A stretch of DNA of 64,000 bases from Blepharisma stoltei. Lineage: Eukaryota > Ciliophora > Heterotrichea > Heterotrichida > Blepharismidae. Shown here piece by piece: positions 11,794-22,025 of this stretch. Both the position numbers and the translations under genes were made by a program. The DNA is taken from NCBI GenBank assembly GCA_914767885.1, contig CAJZBQ010000040.1:620001-684000 (forward strand), in the 5' to 3' direction. Positions within the stretch are counted from its first letter, which is position 1; every line of letters begins with the position of its first letter. Below the pieces are notes generated by a model that saw nothing but the letters and a program-made list of their open reading frames with translations, was not told the DNA's origin and ran no database searches.

Positions 11794-12171
11794 CTCCCCC
11801 CCCTCCGTGAGTGAACAAAACCATTAGAAAAAATCGCTATTTTTTGCCCAAAAACCCGCCCTCCGTGAGTGAACAAAAATTTTTTTAATACAAAAATTTT
11901 TTATGGAAAAAATTTTGATATATAAATGATAATTAATATAATGAAATCTAGAGCTAATTCTGTTTAATTTTAAATGAATTGCATTTTAAAACATAAATTT
12001 TATAAATTAAATTAATATTTTGCTTTCAAATTTTTGCAAATTAGGATTTTTTTAAATTTCAAAAAAAAAATTTTTTAGAAAATTTATATATAAATTTTTT
12101 TAAAAAAAAAAAAATTAACCCCCTCCGTGAGTGAACAAAAATTTTTTTGTTCACTCACGGAGGGGGGGGAG
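11794..12171 (+). mobile_element. BogoMITE-type element, reference-like copy
   Basis: Flanked by TTA at 11791-11793 and 12172-12174. The left end holds two direct copies of CCTCCGTGAGTGAACAAAA about 65 bp apart; the right end holds one direct copy followed by its inverse, a palindrome capped by a G tract and GAG. The interior is AT-rich without coding capacity. About 378 bp. Nothing else is recognised between 11589 and 12440. Confidence 0.9.
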
Positions 12172-12440
12172 TTAGGAAATATTTATTCTGCTTGATTTGT
12201 TAAAACAAGAGACACTAAAAAGGATCTGATAAATTTACATCTGTTAATAAGACAATGCATGAGCTATCGTTAATCATAAAGTAGAAAGTAAACGCTTTAG
12301 TGCCACTAGACCAGTTATATATAAGTCTGCAGGTTTATGACTTTCAGATTCATCTAATGCTGAAGCTAAAGTTTAAATAGCACAATACTTAAATTGATTT
12401 CATAATTCGATCAGCTATTCTAAGGTTAATATTTTAAAAA

Positions 12441-15400
12441 ATGGATGTCATTGCAGAAAGAAAATTTCAGAGTAATTTCTATTTAGCTCTCAAAAAGAAA
12501 CTCGACCAATTCCATTATTGCGAGCCTCTTGGTCTTGAGTCCGCTGCTTTGGTTGAACGACTTCTCGAAGACGTGATAAAGCAGACTATAGGCTTTCAAC
12601 AGCTTAAAAAAATCAACAATGAGCTTTCCATAAAGTTAAAAAGCTCCAACGAATCTCTAGCTCCTCTGCAAAGCGAAATTTCAAGACTCCAGAAGCAAAA
12701 CAATGAATTGCACTTAAACATGATGACAATTAAAGAAGACTCTGACTTAAAAAGCAACCAATGGCGGGCTTCAGCCAAGAAGATTGAAGCTGAAAAAACT
12801 GACTTGCTGTTCCTCGTTGACAAGCTAAAAGACGACCTTCGACATATGGAGCAGCAAAATGTAAAATTAAAGACCAGGCTAGACACAGTCATGTCGAAAA
12901 CTTATGCAGGAAAAGGAATTACTAGCCAAAACAATCCAGAATCAAACATTATGGGGAGAGTCCAAGGATTTGAAGTGTCTAAGCCACTAAATGGCAGTGC
13001 AAAAGTCGAAGATTTCAGGAGACCTGACCAAACCTGGGCCAACGAATTGCGCGCAGCTGATGAAAGAGCTCATAGATTCCAAGAAGAATTGGAAAATTTA
13101 AGCCGAAATAAATCACTATTAGAAGACGAAAACTCAAGACTGAAGCAGCAAATTGAAATAAGGAACCAAGAAATCGCAAGACTAAGCTCAGTTACTGATG
13201 TTAAAGTCGACCAATTGGCAGCAAAGCACCAACAAATGGTGGTTTCTGGGCAAATGCAAAATTTGAACGAAAGAATTGACTATTTGAACCAAGAAAACAT
13301 CAGACTTGAAGAGGAGCTTGACAGCGCGAAGCAATCATTAGCGAAGTTCTTCACAATGGAAAAAGAAAATAAGCATATAGCAGAGTCATTAAGCCAGATG
13401 AGAAACCAAAATCAAGCTTTAAGACAAAGATTAGCAGAGCTGGAAAAGCTGGGAGCTGATTTAGAGTCTCCTAATTTGAACCAACAGAGTGAAATGGCAC
13501 TAGAAATTCAAAATTTATCGAATAAAGTAAAGACGATGGAGCTTGAAAATCAAAGGCTTAAGGAGGAGAACAGCAGAAGCGACTCATTAAGAGCGGCTTA
13601 TAACTCTGATAAAAAAGCTTATACAGAAGCCATCGAAAAAATCGATATTGAAAGAAATAGACTGAAAGAACAATTGAAAGAATTAGAAGGCTCTTATAAC
13701 GAATGCTTAAGAGATCTATCTTTGCTTATGATATTTAGCCATTTTTTTATTTAAAAAAATTAGATATTCTCGTTTAGAAATCTCTGATATTGATCATAAA
13801 ACTGCATAAAAAATTATAAAGATCAGCTTATGATGTACCAAGTTCAAAATCAGAATTTAAGGAGAGAGATCGAGACTAATCAGCAATCGTTTTCCAAAAT
13901 AAATAAAGACCATATTTCAACTACTGAAGAATCCTACGCACTTCGCCAAAAATTGTCAGCTCTAGAAGGCCAAAAAAATATTTTGCAATCAGAGCTTGAC
14001 TCTTTGAATTATGAGCTGGAAAGAGCCAATAAGATGAGAAGAGCTGCAGAAGAACAATTAGAGGAATTGCGCAGAGAAACACTCAAAAGCAAAACCGAAG
14101 TTGACTCTCATTCAGCTCAAAAACAGAAATTGCAAGTTTTATATGAAGGAACCCAAAAAGAATTAAATAATCTAAAAGACGAAAACCAGCATTTAATAAA
14201 ATTGAGAGAAAAGGATAGACAAGCGATATTAGAGGTTGAAGACAGAAATAGAGACTTAAACAATCAGCTTGCGGCTTCAATGAATAATGTAAGAGCTGAG
14301 CAAAGAGAACGCCAAAATATTTCAGATGAACTAGCTGAGAAGCTCGAAGAAATTCGAAGATTAACAAGTTTCAAAACTTCAATTGAGCAGGAGTTGGCAG
14401 AGCTAAGACCCTTAAAAGCAAAATATTTGCAAGTTGTAGATGAAAACCAAGGCTTAAAGCAGCAAACTTTATCTCGTGACTCACTATCTTCGAGACTCCA
14501 AAAGCAAATAGAGCAGCTTGAATTAGAAATCAGATCAAAAGATAGAGATCTCAATGATTCTCACATTTTCGTAGAAAATCTTCAGAGTCAAAAACAGTTC
14601 TTACAAGATGCTTTAGAAAAAGCTGAACTTGAACTCCAAATGCTGAGCGCCAACATTAAGCAAGCTGAGTATGCTCAATCTGAAGCAGGTGCACTAAAGC
14701 AGCAAATTAATGACAGCCGAGAGCGCGAAAGAGAGTGCTTACTCCCCCCGCCTCCGTGAGTGAACAAAAATCATTAGAAAAATCGCCATTTTTTGCCCAA
14801 AAACCCACCCTCCGTGAGTGAACAAAAATTTTTATTGAAAAAAAATTTTGATATACAAATGATAATTAGTATAATGAAATCTAGAGCTAATTCTGTTTAA
14901 TTTTAAACGAATTGCTTTTTAAAACATAAATTTTATAAATTAAATTAATACTTGCTTTCCAATTTTTGCGAATTAGGATTTTTTTAAATTTCGAAAAAAA
15001 ATATTTTTTATAAAATTTATATATAATTTTTTTTAAAAAAAAAAAATTAGCCTCCCTCCGTGAGTGAAACAAAATTTTTTTGTTCACTCACGGAGGGGGG
15101 GGGGAGTTAAGACAAATTGAACAACTGAAATCTGAGCTCAAGAAATCAAGCGAAGCCATAAAAGGAATTCAAAAAATCAGCCAAAGAGCAGTAGACCAAA
15201 AAGAATTAGCAGAAAAAGAAGTCGAAAGCTTAAAAGTAAGGATCAACTCTATTCAAAGCAATGACTCCTTCTCACAAAATGAAAAATTAAAACTAGAAGA
15301 AAGAGCTATACAGAGCGAATTAGAAGCTGAAGAACTTAGAAGACAGCTTAGCTATGAACAAGCCAACAAATTTAGAACTGAAGACAACTTAAAGCATACC

Positions 15401-18085
15401 CAAAATACTTTAGAAGCAGAAAAAAATCACAATCTTAAACTAGCTGAACAAAATGCACAGCTTAAAAGCCTGATTGCAAATTTAGAAAGAGCACGAGATG
15501 ATTTAGTTAAAAAGATACAGAATGTCAATCAAGCAAGAACTTCTGATGAAGACCAAAGAGTACAATTAATAGCTGAGGTTGCTGATCTGAAAAAAGAGTT
15601 AGGGAAAAAAACAGACGATATTGAAGGGCTTCAGGAAGCCTTGAAAAATATTGACCAAGAGAGAGATTACATTCAGTCTCTTTTAGACCAAAAGACAGAA
15701 GAAATCGCAGTTGTTGAGCACTCAATTGCAAATTATCAAAAAGAAATAACCCAGCTTAAAGACACATTAAGCCAGTATCAGCTTAAGGATACAAATACAG
15801 CAAAAAGAATTGATGAAAGAGAAAACCAATTGAGAAAATTAACTGAAAAATGTCAATATCTCGAAGCAGAGCTTGAAGAAGCCAAAGCAGGGTATTCACA
15901 AAGCGTGAGACAGGTCCAAGAACTGCAGGAGCACGTAATGGCCATTACTAACTCTCACCTCTGTGAGCAAACAAAACCGTTAGAAAAATCTTATTTTTTA
16001 AGTAAAATTTAATATAAAAAATATTATATGAAAAAAAAATTATTTATAAGTGATAATTTTTATAACGAAATCTTTTTGTTGATTCTGTTTAATTTTAAAT
16101 AGCTTGCATTTTAAACATAAATTTACTAATTAAGCTAATTTTTGCGAATTACTTTTTTTTTAAATTTTGAAAAAAAATTTACTATAAAGTTTATATATAA
16201 ATTTTTATAAAAAAATTAAGTCCTTGAACAAACTTTTTTTCACTCACGAGGGGGAGTAAAGAAAACCAATACGTAAATGAGCAGTTAATGAAGCTAAGCC
16301 AAGAAAAAGAAAATGTTAGGCAATCTTATGAAGAAAGAGCTAAGAGCGAAAGACTGGCGATGCAGATGATGAGGACTGGAGAAAGGGAAAAAGAAGACGT
16401 CCTGTTAGCGTATAAAAAAGCTTGTGAAGAAAATGAAAGGCTAAAACAAGGATTTAGCGTCGCAACCATTGAACAAAGAGACACCTATGCGAAGCTAACG
16501 ATGACCCCCCCCCTCAATCTTCATGTCTATTGCAACAAAGATGCAATTTTTTAATATAAAATTTTATATAAAAAAAATAATAATTTTCATGTCTCTTGCA
16601 ACAAATTATATACATTAAAATGGCGACACGTGTCAGCCTGCCCTCTTGGCGCAGCATTCCAGACCTTATGGCTAATGCGAACTGGGACGGACCCGAGCTG
16701 AGAATCAGACGCAGGCTCAAGAAGTGTAAGTCCCGGGCAGGTTTTGGCTGCTTTCCTGTGTTTGGAAATAGATGCGCTCAACAACGTCCTTTTGATCCGA
16801 GGACCCATGGGCATTCCTCTACCGAAAAACTGGGGGTTTTGCCCAGGCCACAGGGGAACAATCTTTTTCGTGTAGCTGTAGAAGGAAGGTACTTTGACAC
16901 CCGATAGACTCTAAGGAGCTGATCCTTGGAATCAAGCTACTCCAATTGCCGTAGCAGAGACGCAGAAATCCATAAGCCGCCCACTCAAGACTGAAGCCGC
17001 AAGGCAAGGAGGAGACAGAAGGTACCGGAAGGGCACTCGTAAGAGGGATAGACCCTCTGGGCTGGTGTCGAAAAGCGGTAGAACCTTCTGCACGGGAGTC
17101 TTTGGTGAATGTGTCACCAATATGGCTAGCGCCTGTCTGCAATAATCCTAATCCTCGTGCAGCAAAATTTTAGATGCGCATCTTAAATTTTTCTGTACTT
17201 TTTAGCTAGATAAGTTTAATAAAATGGCGAGCAATGACAATAGCCGTCCAAATCTCGATGAGAAGGTCATTGACACGCCTACAGCAGCGCTGTTTTATGG
17301 GGTTTTTGAGAAACTCACCTAGAGAAAAATCATTAAATTCTTTTTATAAAAATATTGTTTGCAGTAGGCATGAAAATTTTGTTTGCAATAGACATGAAGA
17401 TTGAGGGGGGGGGTCATCGCTACAAGCTTGTGAGCAAGAGCTAGTAAATGCTCACCAGCACATTTCCCAACAAGAGCATGCACTATTCCAGTATCAGCAA
17501 GAAATCAACACTTTGGAAAGGCAAATTTCACACTTAACTTACCAGCTAGAGCAAGCTGAAAAAAGATGCCAAGAAGCTATTGAAGGAAAAGAAATAATCG
17601 CAAGAGAAATAAATAACGCAAGACATATGGCAGCCAGCATAGAAAACTCAAAAGACGACATGCAGAGGCAACTTGTCGCTTTGGAAAACGAAAAGCTGAT
17701 TGCTGAAAGCAAGCTAAGATCAGTCCAAAGCGAACTCAGCGCAGTCAAAAGCAACGCAGAGTTCCAAATACAAAAATATAAAGAACTAGAAGAAGTCCTG
17801 AAAAACGAAAGAAACATGCATTTCCAAGTCATCAGGGAAATGGAGATGAGGCAAGAAATCACACCGAAAGGCCATTTTGAAGATGAAGAGCTACACAGTC
17901 AACTTAAAGACACGCTAAAAGAAAAAGGCAGCCTAGAAATAGAAAACCAAAAGCTCCGAGAAGACATGAGCAATACTAAACATCTCCTCTATAAAGCAGA
18001 AAACAAACTAAAAGACCTAGAAAAAGGTGTGACCACAAGAACTCCAGGTGGCTATAGATACAATGAGGATTGGGGTGATGCTTAA
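12441..18085 (+). CDS. CEP135: CEP135/Bld10-like centriolar coiled-coil protein
   Basis: Exons 12441-13728, 13831-14741, 15110-15950, 16259-16497 and 17423-18085 give 1313 residues in one frame. The N-terminus (ERKFQSNFYLALKKKLDQF.. followed by ..ALVERLLEDVIKQT) resembles the conserved CEP135 start, which binds microtubules and the cartwheel protein SAS-6. Residues from about 50 to 1290 are almost continuous coiled coil. A segment late in the protein (SYEERAKSERLAMQMMRTGEREKEDVLLAYKKACEENERLK, in pieces) lies where CEP135/TSGA10 proteins are best conserved. Total length is close to animal CEP135 (about 1140) and shorter than Chlamydomonas Bld10. It would act in basal-body assembly, fitting a ciliate. 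Other long centrosomal coiled coils remain possible. Confidence 0.75.
13729..13830. mobile_element. Short IES (102 bp) in the CEP135-like gene
   Basis: Flanked by the 9-bp direct repeat GCTTATGAT (13725-13733 and 13826-13834), which contains the TA. Removal joins ..LSLLM to MYQVQNQN in frame. The interior is AT-rich with stops in all frames. Confidence 0.8.
14742..15109 (+). mobile_element. BogoMITE-type IES in the CEP135-like gene
   Basis: A complete copy in the same orientation as 11794, flanked by TTA at 14739-14741 and 15107-15109. Excision joins ..RERECL to RQIEQLKSE in frame. Two direct terminal motifs sit on the left and a palindrome on the right. Confidence 0.93.
15951..16258 (+). 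mobile_element. Decayed BogoMITE IES in the CEP135-like gene
   Basis: Flanked by TAA (15949-15951 and 16257-16259). Terminal motifs are worn: CTGTGAGCAAACAAAACCGT on the left and TTTTTTTCACTCACGAGGGG on the right. Excision restores ..VMAIT to KENQYVNEQ. About 308 bp. Confidence 0.9.
16498..17422. mobile_element. Fourth MITE family with nested SINE-like repeat (925-bp IES)
   Basis: TA at 16496-16497 and 17421-17422. The ends are near-perfect inverted repeats of more than 40 bp, containing a C9 tract (ATGACCCCCCCCCTCAATCT) and then TTCATGTCTATTGCAA; a second copy of the latter motif lies inside each end. A GC-rich SINE-like repeat (about 16612-17165, closely related to 21496-21990) has inserted into the interior. 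Excision joins ..TYAKL to QACEQELVN. Confidence 0.88.
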
Positions 18086-18109
18086 ATAAACTTTAATAAT
18101 TTATAAAAA

Positions 18110-18991
18110 ATGTATTTGTCTCTATCGCTATTTCAAGCTGTCCTCTGGGCTATTTTTACACCGCTAGTTTTCATAGGATGCATCACATTTTTCAAGACGT
18201 CCAAGCTTAGCCGTGATGATCCTAAAGAAATTTTACGACGCATCAAAATTATTGGGGTAGTTACTGTTCTATGGCCTGCTTTATTATATAGCCTATTCAG
18301 CAGTGAGGTTGAAACAGCAGAAGGTCCAAGTGTGTGGCATTGGATAGGCATAGGTATCACTATCAAAAATTATGCTGCGATTTTATCTTCAAGTGCAGTC
18401 ACTTTGGTGCTGTTTATAGGACCATTGTACCAAATGGCGTTCGATGAGGCAGAATCTACAACAGAATTTGACTTAAAAGCACTTCGTGCCTATGTGTTTG
18501 CGCCAATTTATGAAGAAGTGATATTTAGGTCAACTTTAATTACAGCTTTAATCGCAGGTGGAGCTGGGTTTTATGGCGCAGTAATGCTGTCATCATTGAT
18601 TTTCGGTGTGAGCCATTTATATCACCTAGTTGAAGCTTTTGAGTGCACCGGGAGAATGAGACAACAGAAAGTGATGCAAGCTGCGATGCAAGCTGCTTAT
18701 ACAACAGTTTTCGGATTCTATGTCGGCTATATTTTTGTAGCTACTGGATCTTTGTATGCTGTCATTTTGGTTCATGCCTTCTGCAACTTTATGGGCTTGC
18801 CAGATGTAGGCTTTATGAATGAAGGCCATTATGGCTACGCATACAAAAGGTCTATCTCAGCTGCTTACATAATTGGAATTGTCTTATTTATAGTCCTGCT
18901 TTCACTCTCATTGAACCCAGATCTACATCAGTCATGGCATTACACTCTTATCAACCAACTATCAGGGAATGAAATTAGTAAGCTTAATTAA
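18110..18991 (+). CDS. RCE1: CAAX prenyl protease 2 (RCE1)
   Basis: 293 residues, single exon, 25 bp after the CEP135-like stop. It is a multi-pass membrane protein with about seven or eight hydrophobic helices. The ABI/CPBP family catalytic residues are all visible: the paired glutamates and arginine in APIYEEVIFRS (about residues 130-140), the first histidine in FGVSHLYH (about 168), and the second in VHAFCNFMGLP (about 227). RCE1 removes the terminal three residues of prenylated CAAX proteins at the ER membrane. Length agrees with yeast and animal RCE1 (about 315-330). Confidence 0.93.
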   Translation: MYLSLSLFQAVLWAIFTPLVFIGCITFFKTSKLSRDDPKEILRRIKIIGVVTVLWPALLYSLFSSEVETAEGPSVWHWIGIGITIKNYAAILSSSAVTLVLFIGPLYQMAFDEAESTTEFDLKALRAYVFAPIYEEVIFRSTLITALIAGGAGFYGAVMLSSLIFGVSHLYHLVEAFECTGRMRQQKVMQAAMQAAYTTVFGFYVGYIFVATGSLYAVILVHAFCNFMGLPDVGFMNEGHYGYAYKRSISAAYIIGIVLFIVLLSLSLNPDLHQSWHYTLINQLSGNEISKLN

Positions 18992-19021
18992 GCAAAATTA
19001 TAACTATATTTAGATAAATAA

Positions 19022-21366
19022 ATGGGATTGACTTGGCTTCTTTCATTGCCAGCTCTTTTAGTAGCAGCTTCTTATTTTGATAGCCCATATGTTGAAGTTT
19101 TAAGCAGAAATAACTTTGATGAAGAAGTTTTGAAGTCTACTGATATTTGGTTTATCAATTTCATATCAGCAAATGACCAAAAAAGCCAAAGATTAGCGCC
19201 TAAATGAAATAAGGCAGCAGAAGAATATAAGGGGAAAGTCAGGTTTGGAATAGTTGACATGACAGATGATCAATCAATTGGCTCCCGCTATGGAGTAACT
19301 TACCCCCACAATGCTTGCTACTGAGGAGTCGTTTTTTTTTCCTTGATATATAAATTTTGATATTATTTTTTTCTAAATTTAAAGATATATATATCAGAAT
19401 ATTATAAAAAATGCTTATTAACGAGGGTAGTTTTACCCTGATAGAAGGGATTTTTCAAATGCTTTTACATCTTCATAGAGGGAAGTTATTATCCTACTAT
19501 TAAGTTTTTTGGAATTGATAAATCTCAGCCTCCAAATAATTATTATCCTGGTAAAAAATTTGAAGATAACATGAAAGAGGCTTATAGGTTCGCAATCAGT
19601 CAAATTGAGAAACTTAGCATTGAAAATAAGCCGCAGCCTCCAAGTGAGCCTCCAAAAATCCAGGAAAAAGCGAATTTACAAAATTCAAATCAAAAACCTG
19701 AGCAGATAATTAAAAAAAATGTAGAAGTGCCTAAAGATGATAATACTTTCAATAATGCAAAGCCTGGCCAAATAGAAAATAATATGTGAATTTATAATGA
19801 CAAACAGATTGAGGAAGTACTACAAAGTGAACAAATGTGACTCATTTGCTTCTATAAATCTTACGGAGAGGTTTCTCAGAAATTAAATGCCCAGTTACCT
19901 AGAATAGCTGCGTTTTTCAAAGACCAGGTTAATGTAGCAAAGGTTGATGCAGAATTGAATCCTCAATATGTCTTAAAAAATAAAATTACACAATTTCCTT
20001 CACTAAAACTGCTTAACTCCCCCACTTTAAATTGGAAAATCCTATTTCGATTTAGAAGAGTTAATTTTTTAATAAAATTATTATTAAATTTTTCTATAAA
20101 AAATTTGTAAAATCGTAAATGAGTAAATGAGTGAATAATTTGAATTTTAATTTATTTTTATGAAGAATAATTAAAAGAATTAATCGATTCAGCGTGAAAA
20201 TTAATTATATAACATTCTATTTGTACTTTCTTCAATAAAATAGGTCAAAATTAATTTCATAAAAATTAGTATTTTCATCTATTTTTTTAAAATTTTTTTT
20301 TAGGATTTTTAAGAAATATAAATTGAACACAATAGTTTGAATTTTAATTTATTTTTATGAAGAATTATATAAAAAAATTAATCGATTCAGCGTAAAACTT
20401 ATTTAAATGACATTATTCTTGCATTTTTTTATTAAATTGGGTTGAAACAAATTTTTAAAAACATTTTTTAAAATTTAAAAGAATAAAAATTGAGAAATAG
20501 TTTAAGAAAATTAATCGATTCAGTGTGGGAAATTTGTATTTTTCAACTTAATTTTTTTTTAAACTTTAAAAAGAAATAAATTGAGCCCAATTGATTTATT
20601 TTTTTTTATGAAGAATTAAATAGATAAAAATTAATCAATTCAGCGTGAAAATGTTCAAAAATGTTTTCCTTGCATTTGGTATATTATATTAGGTCAACAC
20701 TAGTTTTATAAAAAGTAGTACTTTCAATGATAAAATTTTCATATTAAAAAAAATTATTCAAATTTAAAGTAGGGTTAAAGTACCCAAAACATGAAAATGC
20801 TACCAGTTTTTTGTTCTAATTTAAAGGGATGGAGGAAGAAAAATTTTGAGTTTGAGATAAACTCAATTATCCCTGGAGAAATAATCACGATTGTTCAAGA
20901 CAAATATGATGAATCAAAATACCAACCAAAGATACCTCAGATAGTGAGTCAATCTCAATTTGAAACCTCTTGCAGGGAATCTATTTGTATGATAGCTTTT
21001 ATTCCAAATTTGCGCAATAGTGATTTAGAAGATAGGTTTGACTTTATTGATATATTATATGACTTGTCAACTAGGGAACGAGCACACAGCATGAATTTCT
21101 TATGAGCAGAGCAAGATCAATTTTCTGAACTTGAAGCAGTTTTAGGGATATCTTCATTTCCTACTTTAGTATCAATAGGACTGAAAAAATCAAAATTCGC
21201 AGTAATGAAATCACCATTAAATAAAATAGATGCTATCGATTTTTATAGTAAAGTCTTAAGAGGTGGAGTGCCGCTAAAAAAATACATATCATTACCTCTA
21301 ATTCCTACAACTGATGTATGACATATTAGTTTTGAAAGTAAGAGAAATGAGAAAAATCATGATTAA
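19022..21366 (+). CDS. PDIA6-like protein with three thioredoxin-fold domains, no CxxC site
   Basis: Exons 19022-19302, 19489-20015 and 20783-21366 give about 463 residues. An N-terminal signal peptide (MGLTWLLSLPALLVAASYF) precedes a thioredoxin domain in which the expected WCGHC is replaced by SANDQKS, followed by VTYYPTIKFFG with the cis-proline. A proline/lysine-rich linker follows, then a second domain (ICFYKSYGEVSQKL in the active-site position) and a third resembling the non-catalytic C-terminal domain of PDIA6 (FLWAEQDQF.. SSFPTLVSIGLKK). It ends EKNHD, without a KDEL-type signal. It probably acts in the secretory pathway as a chaperone or scaffold rather than an oxidase. The first IES has two frame-compatible right boundaries, so one Tyr is uncertain. 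Confidence 0.8.
19303..19488. mobile_element. IES 1 (about 186 bp) in the PDI-like gene
   Basis: TA at 19301-19302; the right TA is either 19487-19488 or 19490-19491, both in phase. The first gives VTYYPT, which matches the spacing of related PDI domains. The interior is AT-rich and ends in a short G-rich stretch. Confidence 0.75.
20016..20782. mobile_element. IES 2 (767 bp) in the PDI-like gene, with internal repeats
   Basis: TA at 20014-20015 and 20781-20782; both span codon positions 3-1. Imperfect inverted ends share CCCACTTTAAATTGGAA on the left and, in reverse, CCCTACTTTAAATTTGAA on the right. Four interior copies of TTAATCGATTCAGCGTG (about 20181, 20379, 20512, 20632) mark degenerate tandem units of roughly 120-200 bp. 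Confidence 0.82.
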
Positions 21367-21495
21367 TATCACTAAACATTATTCAATAAAGCATACTTAT
21401 TAAGTAGAAATTGTGGTTAATATCTTTAACTCTCTAATTTTTTACCCATTTTTTAATTGAGATCTTTATTTTGATTATTATCTTTCTTATATTTT

Positions 21496-21990
21496 AATAC
21501 ATTAAAATGGCGAAATGTGCCAATCTGCCCTCTTGGTGTAATAGTCGGACATTATGACCATGCGAACTGGGACGGACCCTGCCGAGAATTAAGTGCAGAC
21601 TCAAGAGATGTGTATCCGGTAGGTTTTGGCTGCTTTCCTGTAGTTGGAAATGAAGATGCTCAACAACATCCTTTGGATCCGAGGACTCATGGAAATTCCT
21701 CTACCGAGAAACTGGGGGCTTCGGCTCAGGCCACAGGGGAGTAGTCTTTTTCCTGTAGCTGTCGAAGGAAGGCACTTCAGCACCCGATAGACTTCAAGGA
21801 GTTAATCCTTGGAATCAAGCTGCTCCAATCGCCTGTAGCAGGCCACAGAAATTCATAAGACACACTCAAGACTGAAGCCTCAAGGCAGGAGGAGATAGAA
21901 GGTACCGGAAGTGACACAGACCCTCTGGAGGTAGAAACTTCCGTACGCGAGGCCTTTGATGACTGCGTCACCAATATGGCTAACGCCTGA
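21496..21990 (+). repeat. SINE-like GC-rich repeat, family S1
   Basis: Closely related along its length to 16612-17165. Shared blocks include ATTAAAATGGCGA at the start, CATTCCTCTACCGA-like text, ACACCCGATAGACT and GTTAATCCTTGGAATCAAGC. It lies between the PDI-like gene and the arginyl-tRNA synthetase and occupies most of that spacer. No protein with a credible function is encoded. Confidence 0.75.
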
Positions 21991-22025
21991 CTTTTAATAA
22001 CTTAACAAAACCTAACCTTTCTTAT

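Noticed and set aside
16596-17142. Overlapping open frames on both strands in the GC-rich block of the CEP135 gene
   Set aside because: They lie within a SINE-like repeat also present at 21496-21990, where the frames are not conserved.
19022-19302. Signal peptide gene as a conventional catalytic PDI with a sequencing error at the active site
   Set aside because: Two domains independently lack cysteines with intact surrounding frame, so an error is unlikely.
20181-20650. CRISPR-like array from four TTAATCGATTCAGCGTG copies
   Set aside because: Spacing is irregular (about 198, 133, 120 bp), the intervening DNA is itself partly repeated, and it is in an IES of a eukaryotic gene.
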